From an uncultured Oscillospiraceae bacterium (lineage in GTDB: Bacteria; Bacillota; Clostridia; Oscillospirales; Oscillospiraceae): a stretch of 8,353 nucleotides of DNA. The notes under the pieces were generated by a model. The model searched no databases, was not told the origin of the DNA, and was given only the letters and a program-made list of their open reading frames with translations. How positions within the stretch are numbered: position 1 is the stretch's first letter; every line of letters starts with the position of its first letter. The translations under genes and the position numbers were made by a program. Location of the stretch: positions 1 to 8,353 of the forward strand of contig CAUFAM010000036.1 in the NCBI GenBank assembly GCA_959022875.1. Direction: 5' to 3'. Positions 1 to 5,759 of this stretch are shown here, in pieces.

Positions 1-1690
1 AGTCGGTGATGTGGGCGCCGCCGGCCACCATGGGCCGGACCATCTCGTCCATGTCCAGGCGGCAGTCCAGCACGCAGCCGCAGCCTGCCTTCAGGGCCTG
101 GGAGAAGGCCTCTTCCATCTCCTGGCGGTTGGTTACCCGGAAGCCCTTGAGACCATAGGCCTCAGCCAGCTTCACAAAGTCGGGACCCCGGTCCAGGGTG
201 GTTTCGGAGTAGCGCTCATGGTAGATGAGGTGCTGCCACTGGCGGACCATGCCCAGAACGCCGTTATTGAAGACCACGGTGATGATGGGCAGATTGTAGT
301 GCTGGACGGTGGCCAGCTCGTGGCAGTTCATGCGGAAGCAGCCGTCGCCGGTGGTGTGAACCACTACCTTGTCCGGGTTGCCCATCTTGGCGCCGATGGC
401 GGCCCCCAGGCCGAAGCCCATGGTGCCGAAGCCGCCGGAGGTGAGCAGCTGTCCGGGATAGTCGAAGTGGAAGTGCTGGATGGACCACATCTGATGCTGG
501 CCCACATCGGTGGAGACGATGGTATCCTGGGGAGCCAGGCGGCGGATGACCTCCAGCACCTGCTTGGGGGTGAGGGCCTCGCTGTCCCGGGGGATGGAGG
601 GCTCCCGCAGGGGGAGAATGTGTTCCTTCCACTCCGGGTGGCTATATTGGGGCAGGCGCTCGTTGAGCAATTCCAGTACCCGCTTGGCCGAGCCGATGAT
701 GTGGTGGTCGGTGAGGACGTTTTTGTCGATTTCCGAGCGGTCGATGTCGATCTGTACGATCTTGGCCTGGCTGGCAAAGGTGCCCGGATCCAGGGCCACC
801 CGGTCGGAGAACCGGCAGCCCACGGCGATGAGCAGGTCGCACTCGTTGCAGGCCACGTTGCTGGCCTGGGAGCCGTGCATGCCCACCATGCCGGTGGTGA
901 GGGGGTGGCCACCGGGGAAGCCGCCGCCGCCCATAACGGTGATGGCCACCGGGGCGTCCAGCTTCTCGGCAAACTCCCGGAACTGCTTGTGGGCCCGTCC
1001 CCGGACCACGCCGCCGCCGCAGATCAGCATGGGCTTTTCCGACTGGGCGATCATCTCCACCAGGGTGTCAATATCTCCCAGGTTGGGCTCGGGGGCCTTC
1101 AGTTCATGGCTGGTAGCCAGGGCCCGGATGGAGGAGCAGGAGCGGTTCTGATTCCAGGGGACAAATTCATAGTCAATTTCCACGCTGGGCGCGGTAATAT
1201 TTTTTAAAAAGTCAATGAGCACAGGGCCGGGGCGTCCGGTGGCCGCCACGGCAAAGGCCTGACGCATGACATCGGGGATGGTGCTGGCATCCCGGACCAG
1301 GTAGGTGGCCTTGGTGATGGGCATGGCGATGCCGGTGATGTCCACCTCCTGGAAGGCGTCCTTGCCCAGGGTCTGCTCGGTCACGTTGCAGGTGATGAAG
1401 ACGATGGGGGAGGAGTCCATGTAGGCGGTGGCGATGCCGGTGACCAGGTTGGTGGCGCCGGGGCCGCTGGTGGCAAAGCACACCCCCACCTTTCCGGTGG
1501 AGCGGGCATAGCCGTCGGCGGCGTGGGCCGCCCCCTGCTCATGGGCGGTCAATACATGGTGGATTTTATCTTTATAATTATACAGTTCATCATAGACGTT
1601 CAGGATGGTACCGCCGGGATAACCGAAGACGGTATCCACCTCCTGCTCCAGCAGGCACTCCATGATGGCCTGAGTGGCACGGATTTTCAA
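1..1690 (-). CDS. ilvB: Acetolactate synthase large subunit, canonical copy (3' end cut by window edge)
   Basis: This is the ThDP-, Mg- and FAD-dependent catalytic subunit of acetohydroxyacid synthase. It condenses two pyruvates to acetolactate (valine and leucine route) or pyruvate with 2-ketobutyrate (isoleucine route). I translated 563 codons without a stop. In order: FGYPGG (22-27), the catalytic Glu51 in the AHEQGA segment, TSGPGATN (74-81), the FAD-domain RFSDR (293-297), LTSGGFGTMG (416-425), the ThDP/Mg motif GDG (448-450) with the Asn pair 475-476, and MVRQWQ (481-486) with the substrate-sensing Trp485. The last residues match the usual PMV..GA tail, so only a few codons should be missing. 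The start is TTG at 1690-1688, supported by an AAAGGAGG ribosome binding site nine bases upstream; no ATG in this frame precedes FGYPGG except Met10. TTG overlaps the ilvN stop in a shared TTGA, which suggests translational coupling. The family is certain; the pairing with IlvN is inferred from position. Confidence 0.95.
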   Translation of the reverse strand, partial: MKIRATQAIMECLLEQEVDTVFGYPGGTILNVYDELYNYKDKIHHVLTAHEQGAAHAADGYARSTGKVGVCFATSGPGATNLVTGIATAYMDSSPIVFITCNVTEQTLGKDAFQEVDITGIAMPITKATYLVRDASTIPDVMRQAFAVAATGRPGPVLIDFLKNITAPSVEIDYEFVPWNQNRSCSSIRALATSHELKAPEPNLGDIDTLVEMIAQSEKPMLICGGGVVRGRAHKQFREFAEKLDAPVAITVMGGGGFPGGHPLTTGMVGMHGSQASNVACNECDLLIAVGCRFSDRVALDPGTFASQAKIVQIDIDRSEIDKNVLTDHHIIGSAKRVLELLNERLPQYSHPEWKEHILPLREPSIPRDSEALTPKQVLEVIRRLAPQDTIVSTDVGQHQMWSIQHFHFDYPGQLLTSGGFGTMGFGLGAAIGAKMGNPDKVVVHTTGDGCFRMNCHELATVQHYNLPIITVVFNNGVLGMVRQWQHLIYHERYSETTLDRGPDFVKLAEAYGLKGFRVTNRQEMEEAFSQALKAGCGCVLDCRLDMDEMVRPMVAGGAHITD

Positions 1691-2172
1691 ATTTTTCCGC
1701 CTCCTTTCTGCACCGCGATCACGCCGGTGCGGGCGACCTCCAAAATGGAGAAGGGACGCATCATGGCCTGGAAGGTGTCCAACCGGTCAGGCTCGGAGGA
1801 CAGCTCCAGAGTCATGGAGGTGGGGGAGATGTCATCCACCTTGGCCCCCATGATTTCACAAATGGTCATAATGTCCTGGCGGGTCTTGTTGTTGGCGTTG
1901 ACCTTCAGGATCATCAGCTCACGGCCGATGAGGTTGGACTCCTCCAGGGTGCGCACCTTGATGACCTCAATGAGCTTGTTGAGCTGCTTTTCCACCTGCT
2001 CCACCATATTGTTTCCGCTGTCCACAATAATGGTGATCCGGGAGATGGTGGGGTCGTCCGTGACGCCCACGGCCAGAGACTCGATGTTGAAGGCACGGCG
2101 GGAGAAGAGGCCGGTAATCCGGTTCAAAACACCGGCCTGGTTTTCCACCAGGACGGAAATGGTCTGTTTCAT
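1687..2172 (-). CDS. ilvN: Acetolactate synthase small (regulatory) subunit
   Basis: This is the regulatory subunit of acetohydroxyacid synthase. It activates the large subunit and mediates valine feedback inhibition. The product has 161 residues, the normal length of the IlvH/IlvN long form. Residues 1 to about 76 are an ACT domain, opening ISVLVENQAGVLNRITGLFS and continuing through FNIESL (28-33) and DDPTISR. The rest is the ALS small-subunit C-terminal domain. It aligns without gaps to the E. coli IlvH N-terminus as I recall it: Gly14 and Asn29 of the valine site are kept, and Ser17 is Asn here. The gene starts 14 bases after the preceding large subunit, with AAAGGAGAGG (2178-2187) overlapping that gene's stop. 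Its last codons (QKGGGKI) also spell the ribosome binding site of the downstream large subunit. Lying between two large subunits, it could serve either or both. Confidence 0.96.
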   Translation of the reverse strand: MKQTISVLVENQAGVLNRITGLFSRRAFNIESLAVGVTDDPTISRITIIVDSGNNMVEQVEKQLNKLIEVIKVRTLEESNLIGRELMILKVNANNKTRQDIMTICEIMGAKVDDISPTSMTLELSSEPDRLDTFQAMMRPFSILEVARTGVIAVQKGGGKI

Positions 2173-2186
2173 CTTGTCCTCTCCTT

Positions 2187-3815
2187 TCAGTCGGTGGTGC
2201 TCACGCTGGGGTGTACCTCACAAATCATCAGGCAGCAGCCCTGGTGGCCCAGGAAGCGGTCGATCGCTTCGTCCAGCTGCTCCTCCTCGGTGACAGTGAT
2301 GGTGGGAATCCCGTAGGCGGAGGCGATGGTCTCAAAGTCCGGCGAGCCGTCCAGGGCTACGCCGAAGGAGCCGTGGTAGGGGGCGGTATTCTGAATCTGG
2401 TGGACCAGGCCAAGGGTGTGGTTGCGGAAGAGGAGAATCTTCACGTCCAGGCTGCCCGCCTTAATGGCGGCCAGCTCGTTCATGGACATCTGGAAGGAGC
2501 CGTCTCCGCAGACCACCACAGTCTGCCGCTGGGGCAGGGCCGCCTTGACGCCGATGGCGGCGGGCAGGGCGTAGCCCATGGTGCCAAGGCCGCCGCTGGT
2601 GAGCAGCCGCCCGTTTTTCTGAGGCAGGTATTTACAGGTAAAAATCTGGTTTTGGCCCACGTCCACACAGACCACCGCATCGTCATCCAGCTTGGAGCCC
2701 AGCTTGCGCACGGCAGTGCCGGGGAAGACGGAGCCGGGGCGGTGGGGGAAAGTGCGGCTCAGTTCGGCCTTGCGGTAATCCCGAAGGCTGGCCAGCCAGT
2801 TGGCGGAGTCGGAGACGGGGATCTCCAGATCCAGCAGCTGGCGCAGGATGACCTTTACGTTGCCCACCAGGGGGACGGCGGCCTGCATGTTCTTGCCGAT
2901 CTCGGCAGGGTCCACGTCAATGTGGATGGTGGCCATGCGCCGCTGAATCTCGTCGGGAGAGGTGATGGCCCGGTCGGCCGCCCGGGTGCCCACCATAATA
3001 AGCAGGTCGGACTTGGCCAGGGCCTGGTTGGCGCAGTGGTTGCCGTGGGCGCCGATCATACCCATATTCAGGGGATGGTCGGTAGGCATGAGAGAGATGC
3101 CCATCATGGTCTTGACCACGGGGATCTGGGCCCGTTCGGCCAGCTCCAGCAGCTCCTGCTGGGCATCCGCCAGCCACACGCCGCCGCCGGCGCAGATGAG
3201 GTGCTGCTTGGCCCGGGCGATGGTGGCGGCCACCCGCTTAATCTGAAGGTCGTTGCCCTTGACGCTGGGCTTATAGCCTCGGATGTTCACGGTCTCAGGC
3301 CAATCAAACTTCTTAATGGTGGCCTGCTGCACGTCGATGGGAATGTCAATCAGTACCGGGCCGGGGCGGCCGGTGGAGGCAATGTGGAAGGCCTCCCGGA
3401 CAACCCGGGGGATGTCGTTGACGTTTTTGACCAGGTAGCTGTGCTTGGAAAAGGGGGCCACGGCGCCGGTGATGTCCACCTCCTGGAAGATGTCCCGGCC
3501 CAGCAGGTGGCTGGGCACCTGGCCGGTGATGGCCACCATGGGAATGGAGTCCATGTAGGCGGTGGCAATGCCGGTAATAAGGTTGGTGGCGCCCGGGCCG
3601 GAGGTGACCATGCACACACCCACCTTGCCGCTGACCCGGGCGTAGCCGGATGCCATGTGGCCGGCGTTCTGCTCGGTACGCACCAGAGTATAGGCAATCT
3701 CGGGGGCGTCCTTCAGGGCATCTGCCGCGGGACAGATGGTAGCGCCCGCGTAGCCGAAGATCTGGGTCACCTGTTCACGTTTTAACGATTCAATCAGCGC
3801 CTGTGCTCCATTCAT
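2187..3815 (-). CDS. ilvB: Acetolactate synthase large subunit, divergent paralogue
   Basis: This 542-residue ThDP-dependent enzyme has the acetohydroxyacid synthase large-subunit architecture and is the first gene of the ilv operon. Catalytic Glu48 lies in the RTEQNAG segment. TSGPGATN (71-78), FQEVDITG (110-117), LTSGGLGTMGYALPAAIG (405-422) and GDGSFQM (437-443) are present. It departs from the canonical copy downstream at several normally conserved places: the GYPGG motif reads GYAGA (21-25), the FAD-domain RFxDR reads RAADR (278-282), the Mg-binding NNG reads RNH (464-466) with the second Asn kept, and the Trp of MVRQWQ is Ile474 in LVHQIQ. The protein stops shortly after EVHPS and lacks the PMV..GA tail. 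The ATG at 3815 has GGAGGTG seven bases upstream. It may be a functional isozyme with altered substrate preference; a non-acetolactate ThDP activity cannot be excluded. Family certain, exact reaction less so. Confidence 0.9.
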   Translation of the reverse strand: MNGAQALIESLKREQVTQIFGYAGATICPAADALKDAPEIAYTLVRTEQNAGHMASGYARVSGKVGVCMVTSGPGATNLITGIATAYMDSIPMVAITGQVPSHLLGRDIFQEVDITGAVAPFSKHSYLVKNVNDIPRVVREAFHIASTGRPGPVLIDIPIDVQQATIKKFDWPETVNIRGYKPSVKGNDLQIKRVAATIARAKQHLICAGGGVWLADAQQELLELAERAQIPVVKTMMGISLMPTDHPLNMGMIGAHGNHCANQALAKSDLLIMVGTRAADRAITSPDEIQRRMATIHIDVDPAEIGKNMQAAVPLVGNVKVILRQLLDLEIPVSDSANWLASLRDYRKAELSRTFPHRPGSVFPGTAVRKLGSKLDDDAVVCVDVGQNQIFTCKYLPQKNGRLLTSGGLGTMGYALPAAIGVKAALPQRQTVVVCGDGSFQMSMNELAAIKAGSLDVKILLFRNHTLGLVHQIQNTAPYHGSFGVALDGSPDFETIASAYGIPTITVTEEEQLDEAIDRFLGHQGCCLMICEVHPSVSTTD

Positions 3816-3860
3816 GGAACGACACCTCCGATATAAATGGATTGGAGGGGGCGAACAAAC

Positions 3861-3902
3861 AAAAAACGGCCCGCCCTATCTCCGCAGATAGGACGAAGCC
3901 GT
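3861..3902 (-). terminator. T-box-controlled intrinsic terminator of the ilv operon
   Basis: On the minus strand, ACGGC pairs with GCCGT and, inside a small TT/G internal loop, CGTCCTATCT pairs with AGATAGGGCG around a GCGG loop. A run of six T follows (3861-3866). The CGTCC strand just after the T-box is the part expected to switch to the antiterminator when uncharged tRNA binds. The terminator ends about 45 bases before the first ilv start codon. Confidence 0.9.
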
Positions 3903-4132
3903 ATGCTCCGTGGTACCACCTAAATTCATGGCCGCCAGTGGCTGTGCCATGCGCTCATTGCCCCGATAACGGTGGGAGGCCGTTCCAACCTACTAAGGCG
4001 TGCCGCCGGTTCAGGAGGACTGCTCACGGGTGAGGTTCGGGGGAGGTCCTTCACGAGAGCTTACACCAGCCGCTCCCTCTCTGCGCATCCAGACAAGCCT
4101 ACTATCCCGCTCATTGCGTTTTTGAATGATTA
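3861..4132 (-). promoter_or_regulatory. T-box riboswitch leader, probable leucine (CUC) specifier
   Basis: This leader senses uncharged tRNA and controls transcription into the ilv operon. Seen on the minus strand: the T-box core AGGTGGTACCACGG (3908-3921) with the UGGU bulge that pairs with an ACCA tRNA end; a stem III hairpin AACGG/CCGTT (3968-3984) followed by TTATC and AATGAG, as in many T-box leaders; a stem I apex with GCTGGTGTAA (4061-4070); and a lower stem I helix GCGGG (4106-4110) with CCCGT (4026-4030). The specifier-loop 5' side carries AGTA (4100-4103). On the 3' side, GAAC is followed by CTC (4032-4034) and the expected purine A, so I read the specifier as CUC, pairing with tRNA-Leu(GAG). 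A one-base shift would give CCU (Pro), which lacks the following purine and makes no sense for this operon. The T-box call is secure; the specifier is probable. Confidence 0.93.
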
Positions 4133-4138
4133 GTCATC

Positions 4139-4167
4139 ATCATACCCTAAGCCTTTGGATTTGTCAA
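4139..4167 (-). promoter_or_regulatory. Sigma-A-type promoter of the ilv operon
   Basis: On the minus strand a perfect -35 TTGACA (4162-4167) is separated by exactly 17 bases from TATGAT (4139-4144), one mismatch from consensus. Transcription should begin near 4132, about 20 bases before the start of T-box stem I, which fits the leader structure. Such a strong promoter suits an operon controlled mainly by attenuation. Confidence 0.88.
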
Positions 4168-4206
4168 TTCCTTTTCCGGGGATTTTTCAGAAAGAATTCC
4201 CGGCCC

Positions 4207-4236
4207 TTGTGCGAAGGGGATGTGGTTTGTTATAAT
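4207..4236 (+). promoter_or_regulatory. Extended -10 promoter of hemW
   Basis: A consensus TATAAT (4231-4236) is preceded by TG one base upstream (4228-4229), forming an extended -10 element. The -35 is weak: TTGTGC (4207-4212) at 18 bases. Start of transcription is expected near 4243, giving a leader of about 30 bases. The promoter points away from the ilv promoter, with about 40 bases between the two -35 regions. Confidence 0.75.
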
Positions 4237-4271
4237 AAGAAAAAACACACCGCACGGCGGGAGGAACCGAT

Positions 4272-5501
4272 ATGAGAGAGAAAAAATCCCAAAACACGGA
4301 AAAATTGGGTATATATATTCACATTCCATTTTGTAAGAGCAAGTGCGACTACTGCGACTTCTACTCCCTGGCGGGGGCGGAGGAGCGGATGGATGCCTAT
4401 CAGAAAGCGCTGCTGCTGCACATGAAGGAGACGGCCCGGGTAGCCGGGGAAATCCCTGTGGACACCATCTACTTTGGGGGAGGAACCCCCAGCTACTACG
4501 GGGACAAGCGCCTGCGGGAGCTGCTGAAGGGGGTGAAGAAGCTCTTCCAGGTGGAAAAAGACGCGGAGATCACCCTGGAGGCCAACCCGGACAGCGTCAC
4601 CTTCAAGTCCCTGCGGGCGCTGCGCCGGGCGGGGTTTAACCGCCTGTCCATGGGGCTTCAGTCCGCCTGCCCCTCGGAGCTGGCCGCTGTTCACCGTCCC
4701 CACAGCGTGGAGCAGGGAGATGCGGCGGTGGTGGCGGCCCGGGCGGCCAAGATTCAGAACCTGTCCCTGGACCTCATTTACGGCCTGCCGGGACAGACGG
4801 AGGAGAGCTGGCACAACACCCTGGAGCATGCCCTGTCTCTCAATCCCGAGCACCTGTCCTGCTATGGCCTGAAGGTGGAGGAGGGCACTCCGCTGGCCCG
4901 GCGGGTGGAGGCGGGGGAGGTCCTCCCGGACGACGACACCCAGGCGGAGCTCTACCTGTGGACGGTGGAGCGGCTCGCCCAGGCGGGCTATGAGCAGTAC
5001 GAAATCTCCAACTTTGCAAAGCCCGGCTTTGCCTCCCGCCACAACCTGCGCTATTGGCTTACCCGGCCCTACATCGGCTTTGGCCCCGGGGCCCACTCCG
5101 ATTTTGGCGGACGGAGGTACTCCTGGATCCGGGATCTGGAGGGCTACATCAAGGGCGTACTGGAGGGGGGAAGCCTTCTGGACAGCGAGGACCTGATTCC
5201 CCAGCGGGAGCGGGGCGGCGAATACCTGATGCTGCGCCTGCGCACCGCCCGGGGCGTTGAGGAGTGGGAATACCGGGGAAGCTACTACATGGACTTTGCC
5301 CCCATCGAGCAGCGTCTTCAGGAGTTTTCCGCCCAGGGCTGGGCGGAAAAGACTCCCGAGGGCCGCTGGCGGCTGACGCCTAAGGGATTCCTGGTCTCCA
5401 ACCAGCTCATCGGCGATTTGCTGGAACGGCAGCGGGAGATTACCCTCTCGGAGCTTCTGCCCCGGGTGAAGAAGCTCCAGGAGGAGCGGGAAGAAGGGTA
5501 A
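4272..5501 (+). CDS. hemW: HemW-type radical SAM protein (heme chaperone, formerly called coproporphyrinogen III oxidase-like)
   Basis: This 409-residue radical SAM protein is of the HemN/HemW family. HemW proteins bind heme and a 4Fe-4S cluster and are thought to deliver heme to target proteins rather than oxidise coproporphyrinogen. The N-terminus has IYIHIPFC followed by CKSKCDYCDF: Cys21, Cys25 and Cys28 are the cluster ligands, and Phe30 replaces the fourth Cys of true HemN. Further family marks are YFGGGTPS (67-74), EANPDS (103-108), LSMGLQS (125-131), DLIYGLPGQT (167-176), YEISNF (243-248), HNLRYW (257-262) and GFGPGAHS (269-276). The C-terminal residues resemble the HemN C-terminal domain. 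The ATG has GGGAGGAA seven bases upstream. The gene stands alone, with its own promoter and a probable terminator after it. HemW versus HemN is decided by the missing Cys and the HNxxYW motif; the heme-delivery role is family knowledge, not seen here. Confidence 0.93.
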   Translation: MREKKSQNTEKLGIYIHIPFCKSKCDYCDFYSLAGAEERMDAYQKALLLHMKETARVAGEIPVDTIYFGGGTPSYYGDKRLRELLKGVKKLFQVEKDAEITLEANPDSVTFKSLRALRRAGFNRLSMGLQSACPSELAAVHRPHSVEQGDAAVVAARAAKIQNLSLDLIYGLPGQTEESWHNTLEHALSLNPEHLSCYGLKVEEGTPLARRVEAGEVLPDDDTQAELYLWTVERLAQAGYEQYEISNFAKPGFASRHNLRYWLTRPYIGFGPGAHSDFGGRRYSWIRDLEGYIKGVLEGGSLLDSEDLIPQRERGGEYLMLRLRTARGVEEWEYRGSYYMDFAPIEQRLQEFSAQGWAEKTPEGRWRLTPKGFLVSNQLIGDLLERQREITLSELLPRVKKLQEEREEG

Positions 5502-5541
5502 TTTTGTAAAATTTGGATGCATGTTTGCGCCATCCGGACAG

Positions 5542-5579
5542 GAAAAAAGCGGCTGGAGGCCCCTCATCCGTCTTTTTTT
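5542..5579 (+). terminator. Probable intrinsic terminator after hemW
   Basis: A run of six A precedes a hairpin made of CGG/CCG (5550-5552 with 5568-5570) and GAG/CTC (5556-5558 with 5563-5565) around a GCCC loop, followed by TCTTTTTTT. The internal mismatch makes the stem modest, but the flanking A and T runs can extend it. It lies about 40 bases after the hemW stop and before the murA promoter. Confidence 0.55.
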
Positions 5580-5608
5580 ACAATTTGAAGCGGGTGGCGT
5601 AAAATTTG

Positions 5609-5637
5609 TTGCCAGGTGGACATAATAGTGCTATAAT
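5609..5637 (+). promoter_or_regulatory. Sigma-A-type promoter of murA
   Basis: TTGCCA (5609-5614) and a perfect TATAAT (5632-5637) are 17 bases apart. Transcription should start near 5644, leaving an unusually long leader of about 113 bases before the murA start. Confidence 0.8.
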
Positions 5638-5690
5638 GTATGCGGTTTACCATGCCTTGCCACGGGCAGAAATGGTTGTTTTGATATTAC

Positions 5691-5710
5691 ATATGGCCCA
5701 TGTGCCATAT
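5691..5710 (+). repeat. Perfect 7-bp inverted repeat in the murA leader
   Basis: ATATGGC (5691-5697) and its exact complement GCCATAT (5704-5710) flank the six bases CCATGT. In RNA this is a seven-pair hairpin; in DNA it could be a dimeric protein site. It lies about 50 bases downstream of the predicted transcription start and about 46 bases before the start codon. A smaller hairpin TGCC-ACG-GGCA (5658-5668) precedes it. No T run follows, so it is not an intrinsic terminator. I recognise no known riboswitch here. Confidence 0.6.
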
Positions 5711-5740
5711 ATTCCGTTATAGATTCTGACATTGTGAATC

Positions 5741-5759
5741 AAAGAGGGTGCCTTATTTG
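5741..5759 (+). promoter_or_regulatory. Ribosome binding site that favours the TTG start of murA
   Basis: AAAGAGGG (5741-5748) lies eight bases before TTG at 5757. The GTG at 5748, also in frame, overlaps this element and so has no spacing for it. The TTG start also gives the family-typical N-terminus TKYQIQGG. Confidence 0.75.

Noticed and set aside
11..1207. Plus-strand open frame of 398 codons opposite the distal ilvB
   Set aside because: It is the mirror of the ilvB reading frame, kept open by GC-rich third positions. The protein looks like low-complexity Gly/Ala/His sequence with no recognisable motif.
2211..3785. Plus-strand open frame of 524 codons opposite the proximal ilvB
   Set aside because: It lies entirely within a gene with clear catalytic motifs on the other strand, has no ribosome binding site or family features, and is His/Gly/Val-rich as expected of an antisense shadow.
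3803..4033. Small plus-strand open frame of 76 codons over the T-box leader
   Set aside because: The sequence is explained by the conserved T-box RNA on the minus strand, and no ribosome binding site supports translation.
4230..5567. Minus-strand open frame of 445 codons opposite hemW
   Set aside because: It mirrors the hemW frame, which carries all radical SAM motifs, and has no motif of its own.
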